Assembly: GCA_964406135.1 (NCBI GenBank)
Contig: CAYOQO010000001.1
Coordinates: 1-64,000 of the forward strand
Direction: 5' to 3'
Length of the DNA: 64,000 bases
From: JACPFN01 sp964406135
GTDB lineage: Bacteria > Babelota > Babeliae > Babelales > Chromulinivoraceae
Each line of letters begins with the position of its first letter. The stretch's first letter is position 1. The notes under the pieces are model-generated. The model was not told the origin of the DNA. It saw nothing but the letters and a program-made list of their open reading frames with translations, and did not search any database. This document shows positions 1 through 7,295 of this stretch, in pieces. A program made the position numbers and the translations under genes.

Positions 1-37
1 AAAAAAATAAAGGATGAATCAAGAGTTTTTCAAATTA

Positions 38-781
38 TTAAACTAAATCTGGGTAATTTGAAAAAATTCCATCAACTTTAAAAGTTCTCATGATATGTGC
101 AGTTGCAGTATCATTTACAGTCCATACAAAAACAGGATATCCTGCATCATGTGCTACATTGACTAAATTTTGAGTAACAGCTTTCAAATCAAGTCCTATA
201 AAATTTGCACCGTAGTAAAGTGCTATTTCTGCAATGTTTGAAGGTGTATTTTTCCAAGAAAATAAAATTCCAGTTTTAATTTTTGGACATAATTTTTTGA
301 ATTCAGCTACTTGATTGTGATCAAAAGAAGAAATCACAAAATCTTTTTCTTGCCAGCCATTTTGAAGGTATTTTTGTAAAAGTTTTGCAACTGGTTCTGC
401 TGTGCCAGGGCCTTTTAATTCAATATTGATTGGAATTTGACGGTCAATTAATTCTATAACTTCTTGAAGTGTTGGAATTTGTCCTTTGTCTTTAACTTTC
501 AATTTTTGTAAGTCGCACAAAGACATTTCAATCACCTTACCAAAACCATTGGTTGTTATGTGAACATCATCATCATGAGTAATAACCAATTCGCCCGTAG
601 CGCAAACATAAACATCAAGCTCGACCATGGCAACATTTAAATCAAGGGCTTTTTGAAAGGAAAGTAACGTATTTTCAGGTTCATAGCCACACGCTCCACG
701 ATGCCCAATGATCATCATGTTGCTTGCAATATTGCTCGTAAAAAATGTTAAAAATAAAAAATATTTTAATGTTTGCTTCAT
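38..781 (-). CDS. exported glycerophosphodiester phosphodiesterase
   Basis: Hydrolyses glycerophosphodiesters to glycerol-3-phosphate and an alcohol, a lipid-scavenging or lipid-turnover reaction. The 247-residue length fits a single GDPD TIM barrel. The family signature is complete: GHRG (His27, Arg28), the PENTL segment with Glu37, ELD (Glu54, Asp56) and the second catalytic His69 in ITHDDD. A hydrophobic N-terminus of about 20 residues ending near NIAS suggests export to the periplasm. The start is the ATG at 781. It is the last of several minus-strand genes and nothing is seen after it. The family is secure; the substrate is unknown. Confidence 0.93.
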   Translation of the reverse strand: MKQTLKYFLFLTFFTSNIASNMMIIGHRGACGYEPENTLLSFQKALDLNVAMVELDVYVCATGELVITHDDDVHITTNGFGKVIEMSLCDLQKLKVKDKGQIPTLQEVIELIDRQIPINIELKGPGTAEPVAKLLQKYLQNGWQEKDFVISSFDHNQVAEFKKLCPKIKTGILFSWKNTPSNIAEIALYYGANFIGLDLKAVTQNLVNVAHDAGYPVFVWTVNDTATAHIMRTFKVDGIFSNYPDLV

Positions 782-800
782 TTGTAATCTTTATAATTGA

Positions 801-1652
801 TTATTGAAAGGACAATTCATCATCGTTAATGGTTGCCACATAACCACTGGCTAATTTAATGGTAATGCAATCATTTGTACTTAATTCTAATTGAAGTTTT
901 TGAACAAACAGTAATAATTCTTCATATTTGTGTAAATATTGATTATCCATGCTAGGATCTGTAGTCAAAATCTTATATGAATTCTGTAAAATTTTATAGG
1001 ATAAAGGGATAGAACCTAAAATGGCAGCATCGTTGATAAGTTCTAAAATAATTGTTTTGTTTGTTATCTGGTTATTATAGGTAGTAGATTTATTTGTAAG
1101 GGCTATTATAGCTATTAAACTTACCAACCAAATGGCGGATTTTTTTAAATCAGAGCAAGATTGCTGATCCCATCTGTAATTATGTTCAATTTGGTTTATA
1201 GTAAATTTTAAAGTTGCAATTAAATGATCTAATAATTTGTTTGGTTTATATCCTTTGGTACTATATTGCGATAAGAGTAAAGCATCTTGAATTGCTTCTT
1301 CTAATTCTTGCTCAGAGTATTGTTTCACCTGTTTGATGAAATCATTAAATCGATTATCGAATAATGGTCCTATTTCGGAAAATACATCAATGATTGGATA
1401 CCATTTGATCGATTCAAATATTTTAGGTTCACCAACGAGTAATATTCGAGATAATTCGGTGGTATAATACCACCTGTGAATAAGATTACCATTCCATTTC
1501 TCTACAAAGCTAAAGATGTGCTTTCCTAATTTTTTGTCTAAATCTTTATTGTGCATATTCTGTTCAAGTTTTTGAATAAACAAACAATGTGATATATTTT
1601 GAAAAAAACAACAATATAAAATGATGGTTGATATGATTTTTTTATTAAACAT
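801..1652 (-). CDS. exported protein of unknown function
   Basis: Not recognised. From the ATG at 1652 it encodes about 283 residues. The N-terminus is basic then hydrophobic (MFNKKIIS followed by a Cys/Phe/Ile-rich stretch), so export is likely. An upstream in-frame ATG at 1679 would add nine residues; neither start has a clear ribosome site, and I chose the one that opens directly on the signal peptide. A second hydrophobic segment (WLVSLIAIIALT) lies near the middle of the protein. The rest is predicted mostly helical, with no catalytic motif seen. It sits 20 bases upstream of the phosphodiesterase, so the two may be co-transcribed. Confidence 0.7.
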   Translation of the reverse strand: MFNKKIISTIILYCCFFQNISHCLFIQKLEQNMHNKDLDKKLGKHIFSFVEKWNGNLIHRWYYTTELSRILLVGEPKIFESIKWYPIIDVFSEIGPLFDNRFNDFIKQVKQYSEQELEEAIQDALLLSQYSTKGYKPNKLLDHLIATLKFTINQIEHNYRWDQQSCSDLKKSAIWLVSLIAIIALTNKSTTYNNQITNKTIILELINDAAILGSIPLSYKILQNSYKILTTDPSMDNQYLHKYEELLLFVQKLQLELSTNDCITIKLASGYVATINDDELSFQ

Positions 1653-1742
1653 ATGTTTTATCAGTACTGAATGCATCACAATATTCTGGAAATTCTTGAT
1701 ATTCTGGAGGAAGGCCGAGGTTTTGTTTTTTATTCATGAAAA

Positions 1743-2224
1743 TTATTGGAACATGTTAACAGGTTTTGTTCGTTCTTGAGCATATTTTAATCTTTCTTTG
1801 GTGTTTCCAGAATTTAACCATTGTTCAAATCGTGTTTCATATTGTTTTCTTAAAATACCATAAAGATCTTGTTGCAATTTAGATCTTGGTGCATTTTGGG
1901 ATGATGATATTCCTTCGATAGTCACNNNNNNNNNNNNNNNNNNNNNNNNNNNNNNNNNNNNNNNNNNNNNNNNNNNNNNNNNNNNNNNNNNNNNNNNNNN
2001 NNNNNNNNNNNNNNNNNNNNNNNNNCATGTACTTGTGCAGGTTTTTCAGGAGTTGTTGGTCTGCTTTTTATTATTTCTTCAAATTCATTTTTTTCTTTTT
2101 CTGTAAGATTCGGGAATGATTGATTAAATGGGAATGTCGAATATCGTCTAGGCTTTTCGAAAAATACACCACTGGCAGATAATGATAAGCTTGAAATTAT
2201 AATTAAAAAAAAATTTATTTTCAT
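1743..2224 (-). CDS. exported protein interrupted by scaffold gap
   Basis: Two minus-strand fragments face each other across the gap at 1926-2025. The 5' part starts at the ATG at 2224 with a signal-peptide-like N-terminus and then a Pro/Glu-rich stretch (KSRPTTPEKPAQVH). The 3' part is open right to the gap edge and runs to the TAA at 1743-1745, ending NMFQ. The apparent GTG start at the gap edge is simply where sequence resumes. The two parts are in different frames for a gap of exactly 100, which is expected because 100 N is a placeholder length. One split gene is the simplest reading. Function unknown. Confidence 0.6.
1926..2025. other. scaffold gap (100 N)
   Basis: Exactly 100 N, the usual placeholder for a gap of unknown size. 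The flanks share no sequence, unlike the gap at 26725. Confidence 0.98.
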
Positions 2225-2322
2225 GATTTTTCTAATGGATAAAATATTAAAAATTTAAATAAATTTATAACAAATTGACTTTATTGTAAATATTAAAAAA
2301 CATTAGATCACAACTTGAGTTA

Positions 2323-3678
2323 TTATATTTTTAATTTTTTTGTAATAAAGGCTTGGTGCTTTTCAACAGCTTGATTGACCACCTTTTGAACTAAGTCGTG
2401 AGTGATTGCGCAAGGGGTTAAAGTATCAGCATCAGTTTTTAAAGTATTTATGATTCCCTCAAGATCACCAGCTGATAAACCATTTGTTGCTTCAGCAATT
2501 TGTTCAATTTTGCTTGCAGTTAATATGTTTTTAACAGATTGAACAAGTGTTGCTTCGTTTTGTTTTAAGTCCATTAAAATAATATCTATATATAAATTTA
2601 AAATTTTAATTCGTTCTGTTTTTTCAGGAAGTGGTAATTCAATCAAGTCATCAATACGACGATGCATAGCAGAATCAAGAGAGTCTTTATGGTTTGTTGC
2701 AAAAACAAGCATAAATTTATTACTTCTTGTTCCCGTATAGTTTAAGAAGTTGTTTAAAATTTGATAACCTCTACTTTGAGGATCCATATTTTCACGCATT
2801 GATAAAAAAGCTTCAGCTTCATCGATAAAAATTAAAAAACCATCGCCTTTATTTGCCCATGCAAAAAGTTGATCAAGTTCTTCAATTCCTTCACCATCTT
2901 TAAATTTTGAAAATGAAGAACCGCTCATTGATACGTATTCAAGGCCAGAACGTTTTGCAAGCTCTGTGGCAAAAAGTGTTTTACCAGTACCTGGCGGACC
3001 ATACAACATTAAATTTCGATATTTAACGTTTGTTGAACCTTCTTTAATTTTTTTATGAATTGTTTGTGTTACTTGTACAATATTTTCCAGTCGTTTTTCT
3101 AAATCTGGTGAAAAGATCATAGGTGTTTTTTCTGGTTGAGATTTAAACCATGAGGTAAAAAAACCTTTTTTTGATGAAGAAATGATTAATTTTGGGCGTA
3201 GCCATTGACGTTCAATCATTCGAAAAGTCATGGGAATTCCGTATTGAGCCGTAAAATAAAGAATTGCAGAGGTAAGCAATATTATTTGAATTTTTGACAG
3301 GTTGTTGAGGATTCCGTTGTTAAAAAATCGGTTGATATTGCGAGTATTAAAATCTATGGCAGCATTAGCAGCTTTTTGAGCATCACCTTTATTATCAAAT
3401 GTTTCTTGAATATGCGTTAAAAGCTTTTTAAGTTCTTCACCTTTTAAAGAACCACTCAGTCCTTTTACAATGCTGTTTAAAAATTCTTGAGTTGTTTCAG
3501 GCGAGGAATGTCTGAGTTGTTTTCCAATTTCAGTGCCCATACCTCGGATGAGTGCAGCACCCATTTGTTCCATATCTGCATTGTTTTGATTAAACAAAAA
3601 GCTTGGCATGATTAATGATGATTGGATCATGAATAAACTTAATATTGAAAAATAGATCCATTTTGACTTTTTGTACAT
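2323..3678 (-). CDS. membrane AAA+ ATPase, ATAD3-like
   Basis: A 451-residue protein from the ATG at 3678, preceded by a GGGGG ribosome site; an upstream in-frame ATG at 3747 lacks one. Order: N-terminal hydrophobic segment; about 100 residues of helical, charged sequence; a second membrane segment near residues 130-150; a basic linker (RMIERQWLRPKLI); then one AAA+ domain. That domain has Walker A GPPGTGKT (227-234), Walker B FIDEAEAF (about 284-291), the ATN sensor (327-329) and the RRID arginines. The linker, the LFAWANKG segment, NKFMLVFATN and the C-terminal QAVEKHQAF correspond closely, from my memory of the family, to ATAD3 of mitochondria. With two membrane spans the ATPase should be cytoplasmic and the middle region periplasmic. 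Its upstream region is one copy of a 150-bp repeat. Confidence 0.85.
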   Translation of the reverse strand: MYKKSKWIYFSILSLFMIQSSLIMPSFLFNQNNADMEQMGAALIRGMGTEIGKQLRHSSPETTQEFLNSIVKGLSGSLKGEELKKLLTHIQETFDNKGDAQKAANAAIDFNTRNINRFFNNGILNNLSKIQIILLTSAILYFTAQYGIPMTFRMIERQWLRPKLIISSSKKGFFTSWFKSQPEKTPMIFSPDLEKRLENIVQVTQTIHKKIKEGSTNVKYRNLMLYGPPGTGKTLFATELAKRSGLEYVSMSGSSFSKFKDGEGIEELDQLFAWANKGDGFLIFIDEAEAFLSMRENMDPQSRGYQILNNFLNYTGTRSNKFMLVFATNHKDSLDSAMHRRIDDLIELPLPEKTERIKILNLYIDIILMDLKQNEATLVQSVKNILTASKIEQIAEATNGLSAGDLEGIINTLKTDADTLTPCAITHDLVQKVVNQAVEKHQAFITKKLKI

Positions 3679-3710
3679 AAAGCCCCCATAAAATCGAACA
3701 GTATTGCCCC

Positions 3711-3860
3711 ATAATACTAGTTTATCAGGGTGAAATGTGTATTGCAAAAGGGATATGATGTTTTATTATGATTGCTTGTTTTTGTGCTAAAGGCACGTAC
3801 TGAAAAAAATCATCTGAAAAGACTGGCTTGTCATTCATTTGCATCGCAAATGAATGGCGG
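3711..3860. repeat. 150-bp direct repeat, copy 1
   Basis: About 94% identical to 5115-5265, with eight substitutions and one indel by eye. It contains the presumptive promoter region of the ATAD3-like gene and ends in an 11-bp-stem hairpin (3832-3856). No tRNA adjoins this copy, whereas copy 2 runs into the 3' end of tRNA-Asp. The sequence from 3861 to 3974 beyond it shows no gene; a faint resemblance to a decayed T-arm (TTCGAAC) is not enough to call. Confidence 0.9.
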
Positions 3861-3974
3861 TAAACATTGGGCACACTTCGAACTTTTCGTTGGTCAAAAT
3901 TGAAAGAAATGTTGCAATTAATTGTGGTATCAACAGTTTAGTTGTATTTTCAATCCATGCAATAATTTGTTTTG

Positions 3975-5081
3975 TTATTTTTTATCAGCGCCATATTCAA
4001 TTAATAACTTTATTATTGGATGATTATCTTCACACATCGAAAGACCTGATAAAGCTGTATAGCCACCGTGATTTTTTATATGTACGTTAGCTTTATGGTC
4101 AAGCAACAATTTCGCGAGATTTATTTGATGATTGCAGCAAGCGTTTATTAAAGCTGTATTTCCACTGTTGTCTTGTGCATTTACATCAGCACCATAATCA
4201 AGTAATAATTTTGCAATATTTATGTGACCTCTGTCGCAAGAAATCATTAAGGCTGTACGATCATATTTATCTTTTGCGTTTACGTTTGCATTATGTTTGA
4301 GTAATAATTGCACAATATCTTCATAACCATTATCACAAGCCTGCATGAGGCCTGTCCAATCAAAAAAAGAATCATCTTTTGAATTTATATCAGCATGATG
4401 ATCAATAAAAATTTGGACTATTTCTAGTTTGCGACATCCAGCAACAAACTCTTTTGGGCCAATTTGAGCACCATGATCAAGCAACAAGTTGACTATTTCT
4501 ACATGTTTTTGCTGTGCGGCTGTTTTTAAGGCTGTATGACCTAAACGATCTTTTGTATTTACATCAGCTTTAGAAACAAGCAATAATTTAACAATATCGA
4601 CAGGACCATAAAAAGAAGCTTTTGTTAAGGCATTGGCAAACTCATGAGCATTTAAATTTGCTCCATGATCAAATAAAAATTGAATAATTTCTATCTTGCG
4701 ACTGACTATAGCTGCCATAACAGTTTCGCTGTTGATTTGAGCGCCATGAGCAACTAACAATTTCACTATTTTTGTATGGCCTTCATGAGTTGCATTTTCT
4801 AAAGCCGTATGCCCAAAATTGTCTTTTATTTCTAGATCAGCACCATAATCAAGTAATAATTTGACCATGTTTATATTGCCTTCATAAGCAGCAATGCTTA
4901 ATGCAGTCAGACAATCTCCAGGAAATCTTAAATTTACATCAACACCAGCATCAAGTGCGTGTTGAGCATCTTGTACTTTGTTTTTAATAATTGCCTTCAT
5001 GAAAGCGTTATGAGTAAAACTTGTAGTTGTTAAAAATAAAAAGGATAAAAGAATAGATTTTTTAAACGAATAGTTAAACAT
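3975..5081 (-). CDS. exported ankyrin-repeat protein
   Basis: About 368 residues from the ATG at 5081, which follows a GGGGG ribosome site. A hydrophobic signal sequence is followed by about 11 ankyrin units of 28-35 residues carrying the usual TALxxA...VKLLLDYGADVN consensus, up to the C-terminus (IEYGADKK). Two units, around the middle, are shortened. Ankyrin proteins bind other proteins; in host-dependent bacteria exported ones are often effectors, which is inference here. No other domain is seen. The gene is bracketed by the 150-bp direct repeats at 3711 and 5115, as if inserted between tRNA-Asp and the ATAD3-like gene. Confidence 0.93.
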   Translation of the reverse strand: MFNYSFKKSILLSFLFLTTTSFTHNAFMKAIIKNKVQDAQHALDAGVDVNLRFPGDCLTALSIAAYEGNINMVKLLLDYGADLEIKDNFGHTALENATHEGHTKIVKLLVAHGAQINSETVMAAIVSRKIEIIQFLFDHGANLNAHEFANALTKASFYGPVDIVKLLLVSKADVNTKDRLGHTALKTAAQQKHVEIVNLLLDHGAQIGPKEFVAGCRKLEIVQIFIDHHADINSKDDSFFDWTGLMQACDNGYEDIVQLLLKHNANVNAKDKYDRTALMISCDRGHINIAKLLLDYGADVNAQDNSGNTALINACCNHQINLAKLLLDHKANVHIKNHGGYTALSGLSMCEDNHPIIKLLIEYGADKK

Positions 5082-5114
5082 TGAAAATAACCCCCTAAGA
5101 AACAAAAAAACCAT

Positions 5115-5265
5115 ATAATACTGAGTTTATCAGGGTGAAGTGTGTATTGCAAAAGGGATATGATGTTTTATTATGATTGCTTGTTTTTATGCCAAAGGCA
5201 CGTACTAAAAAAAAGCATTTGAAGAGACTGGCTTGTCATTCATTTGCATTGCAAATGAATGGCGG
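5115..5265. repeat. 150-bp direct repeat, copy 2
   Basis: Partner of 3711-3860. It lies between the ankyrin gene start and tRNA-Asp, and its last bases are the encoded CCA end of that tRNA. Confidence 0.9.
5237..5261. repeat. palindrome at 3' end of tRNA-Asp
   Basis: Perfect 11-bp stem, CATTCATTTGC with GCAAATGAATG, and a 3-base loop. On the tRNA strand the first arm starts inside the encoded CCA. Near-identical hairpins occur at 3832-3856 and 5395-5419. It may be a processing or termination structure, or a small mobile palindrome. Confidence 0.9.
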
Positions 5266-5336
5266 GATTGACGGGACTCGAACCCGCGACCTTTCGCGTG
5301 ACAGGCGAACGCTCTAACCAACTGAGCTACAACCCC
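5260..5336 (-). tRNA. tRNA-Asp(GTC)
   Basis: Full cloverleaf on the minus strand: acceptor GGGGTTG/CAATCCC with a G-T pair, anticodon loop CTGTCAC giving GTC, T-arm TTCGAGT, discriminator G as expected for Asp, and an encoded CCA. First-encountered of three tRNAs in the same direction (Val, Asn, Asp). Confidence 0.97.
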
Positions 5337-5394
5337 GTAATTTTTGGCAAAGCCAAAGAAATTAAAAAGATATCTTTAAAAAAGACTGGCCTGT

Positions 5395-5419
5395 CATTCA
5401 TTTGTATCGCAAATGAATG
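5395..5419. repeat. palindrome at 3' end of tRNA-Asn
   Basis: 10-bp stem, CATTCATTTG with CAAATGAATG, loop TATCG, a sequence variant of the tRNA-Asp hairpin. It again begins inside the tRNA CCA. Downstream on the tRNA strand a short T run follows (5377-5384 region), so it may assist termination. Confidence 0.88.
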
Positions 5420-5493
5420 GCTCCTTGGACTGGACTCGAACCAGTGACCTACTGATTAACAGTCAGTTGCTCTACCAACTGAGCTACCAAGGA
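5418..5493 (-). tRNA. tRNA-Asn(GTT)
   Basis: Acceptor TCCTTGG/CCAAGGA, anticodon loop CTGTTAA giving GTT, T-loop TTCGAGT, discriminator G and encoded CCA. Confidence 0.97.
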
Positions 5494-5555
5494 ACAATTT
5501 TCAAAGTATATAAAGCACCAAAGGTGCAAAAAAATCCTTTAAAAAGGATGGCTTG

Positions 5556-5590
5556 CCTTACTACGCTCTTACTTCGTTAAGACTACGTAA
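5556..5590. repeat. imperfect palindrome, CCTTAC type
   Basis: A CCTTAC ... GTAAG inverted repeat with internal TACG/CTTCG motifs in the spacer between tRNA-Val and tRNA-Asn. It belongs to the same loose family as the CCATAC palindromes at tRNA 3' ends. Confidence 0.55.
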
Positions 5591-5660
5591 GATAGCTTTG
5601 TAACGCATACTTCGCATTTACTTTTTATTAATTTTGTATCAATAAAAGTAATGGCGTAAG

Positions 5661-5696
5661 CCATACGAAGCTGCCCGTTAGGGAGGCGAAGTATGG
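5661..5696. repeat. palindrome at 3' end of tRNA-Val
   Basis: Outer arms CCATAC and GTATGG, then an unpaired GAA on both sides, then GC-rich inner arms around a longer loop. The last TGG is the tRNA CCA on the other strand. Confidence 0.85.
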
Positions 5697-5769
5697 TGGG
5701 CGATACTGGATTCGAACCAGTGACCCCCAGTTTGTAAGACTGATGCTCTACCAACTGAGCTAACCGCCC
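5694..5769 (-). tRNA. tRNA-Val(TAC)
   Basis: Acceptor GGGCGGT with ATCGCCC (one G-T pair), anticodon loop CTTACAA giving TAC, T-loop TTCGAAT, discriminator A and encoded CCA. Confidence 0.97.
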
Positions 5770-5959
5770 AACTTTAAACGTATATTTCTAAGATTTTTAA
5801 AGATATTGAAAGTGTATCGAATCTGCACAGCAAAGTCAAAGCGAAATCATGAAATTCTCATATTTTTTTAAAATGGTATCTATGATAGACTAAGATAGAC
5901 TAATTTGAAATATATCAAAAAATATAAAATAAGCTGATTCTTATGAAAGAAATTAAAGA

Positions 5960-6196
5960 ATGAAAAAAGAAAAATTGCATATTGATCCAGAATACGTGAT
6001 TGATAGTTCTGGAAAAAAAACGGCTGTTATTTTAGATGTAAAAATTTTTGAAGCAATGCTGGAATATGTTGAAGATGAATATTTTGCAAAAGAGGCACTT
6101 GCAAGACTCAAAGAAGATGATGAAGTTTTAGATTTTTATCAAGCAAATAAAAAAATTTTAGATAAAAATTTTAAAAAAAAAGTATCTAAAAAATGA
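5960..6196 (+). CDS. antitoxin-like protein (Phd/RelB type)
   Basis: 78 residues, Glu/Lys/Asp-rich. The N-terminal half (PEYVIDSSGKKTAVILDVKIFEAML) looks like the short dimerising, DNA-binding part of Phd/RelB-like antitoxins; the C-terminal half is a charged helix that would wrap a toxin. It overlaps the next gene by ATGA, the classic toxin-antitoxin arrangement. If functional it should repress its own promoter; two near-repeats of ATAGACTAA upstream (about 5883-5902) could be operator sites. The family call rests on size, composition and context. Confidence 0.6.
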   Translation: MKKEKLHIDPEYVIDSSGKKTAVILDVKIFEAMLEYVEDEYFAKEALARLKEDDEVLDFYQANKKILDKNFKKKVSKK

Positions 6197-6372
6197 TTTC
6201 TTTTCAATCTTATACACTTGAAATTTTAAAAAAAGCTCAAAAATCAATTGATGAACTTCATGAACCAGAGCATTCAAAAATTGTAGTAAAAATACAAGAT
6301 AAAAAATTGTTGTTAGTTATTTTAGTTGATCATCGAAGTCAAGTTTACAATCGATTACGTAGAATGTTTTAA
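6193..6372 (+). CDS. very short RelE/ParE-like toxin or remnant
   Basis: 59 residues starting in the ATGA overlap with the antitoxin. The C-terminus (VDHRSQVYNRLRRMF) matches the end of RelE-family toxins, where a HR.xVYxR segment closes the fold. Family members usually have 80-95 residues. The central strand pair that carries RVGDYRVIY in relatives is missing; only a shortened KIQDKKLLLVILV strand is present. It may be a minimal toxin, an internally deleted and inactive one, or a decaying module. Not in a reading frame shared with its neighbours and below common gene-caller length cut-offs. Confidence 0.6.
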   Translation: MISFQSYTLEILKKAQKSIDELHEPEHSKIVVKIQDKKLLLVILVDHRSQVYNRLRRMF

Positions 6373-6383
6373 AAAGGTTTTTT

Positions 6384-7295
6384 ATGGCAAAATTTCAGGA
6401 ATATTTAAAAAATATCTTTTGGATCATTTTAATTTTACAATTTGCACCATCAATTTTTAAGTCTTTATCAAAACAATGGTCTGACCATGTTGAACCAAAA
6501 AATAAAATTGGGTTAGTTCTCATAAACTGTGTGATTAATGGATCAAGTAACATTAACAAACAGTTAACTAAATTATTTAAAGATCCAGAAATTAAAGCAA
6601 TTTTGATCAAAATTGATAGTGGTGGTGGCGCTGCAGGATCATCGCAAGCGATTTTTCAAGAAATTTTAGATTTGAAAATACAATATCCAAAACCAATTGT
6701 TGCGTATGCTGAAAATATTTGTGCTTCAGGAGCATATCAAATTGCTACGGCAACTGATTATATCGTTGCAACTGGAAGCGCGTTGGTTGGAAATATTGGT
6801 TCAAGGTTTCCCACTATTTTTAAATTAAAAGAGTTAGCGCAAAATTACAAAATTCAACCGTATACGATTGCTTCAAGTGAGTACAAAGGATGTTTGGACC
6901 CATTTGCCGATTTTTCAGATGATCAGAAAAAAATGCTTCAAGTCATGGTTAATGACTGTGCAGATCAATTTGCTGTGGATGTTGCAAAGCAACGTCATGT
7001 AAGTATGGGCAATAAAAATTTGTGGGCTGAAGGTAAAATTTTTACCGGTAACGAAGCGCTTCGTTTAAAATTAATTGATGAAGTAGGAAATCAAACAGCA
7101 GCAATCAATTTCATTAAAAAACAGATTTTGCATGCAGATCGAGAAATTGAATTTGTTCGAATTCCAGGACCTTCACGATTTGAGCGATGGATGCATCCTG
7201 AAGCTGATGAAGATGATGACATGGAATGTCGTTTGGCAACTTCATTGTGGCAAGGATTGTTCAATGTTATGCAAAATCAATCAGTAAAATTTTAA
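6384..7295 (+). CDS. sppA: signal peptide peptidase SppA, short form
   Basis: Membrane-anchored serine protease of family S49 that degrades cleaved signal peptides. 303 residues, the single-domain (Bacillus-like) form. It has an N-terminal membrane helix (about 10-28), the IDSGGG segment (78-82), nucleophile Ser115 in CASGAYQIA and general base Lys168 in SSEYKGCLDPF. The start ATG follows AAAAGG. Its stop overlaps by four bases the stop of the convergent ruvB. A signal-peptide disposal enzyme fits the large number of exported proteins here. Confidence 0.95.
   Translation: MAKFQEYLKNIFWIILILQFAPSIFKSLSKQWSDHVEPKNKIGLVLINCVINGSSNINKQLTKLFKDPEIKAILIKIDSGGGAAGSSQAIFQEILDLKIQYPKPIVAYAENICASGAYQIATATDYIVATGSALVGNIGSRFPTIFKLKELAQNYKIQPYTIASSEYKGCLDPFADFSDDQKKMLQVMVNDCADQFAVDVAKQRHVSMGNKNLWAEGKIFTGNEALRLKLIDEVGNQTAAINFIKKQILHADREIEFVRIPGPSRFERWMHPEADEDDDMECRLATSLWQGLFNVMQNQSVKF

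Noticed and set aside
1926..2025. Gap as a merged-overlap artefact like the second gap
   Set aside because: Flanks share no sequence, so sequence is truly missing.
3854..4090. 78-codon plus-strand frame
   Set aside because: Overlaps the 3' end of the ankyrin gene, has no ribosome site and no similarity.
5259..5447. 62-codon frame over tRNA-Asp and tRNA-Asn (TGLEPATFRVTGERSNQLSY type)
   Set aside because: Antisense of tRNA genes; a well-known spurious translation.
5569..5754. 61-codon frame over tRNA-Val
   Set aside because: Translation of the tRNA itself (VEHQSYKLGVTGSNPVSPT type).
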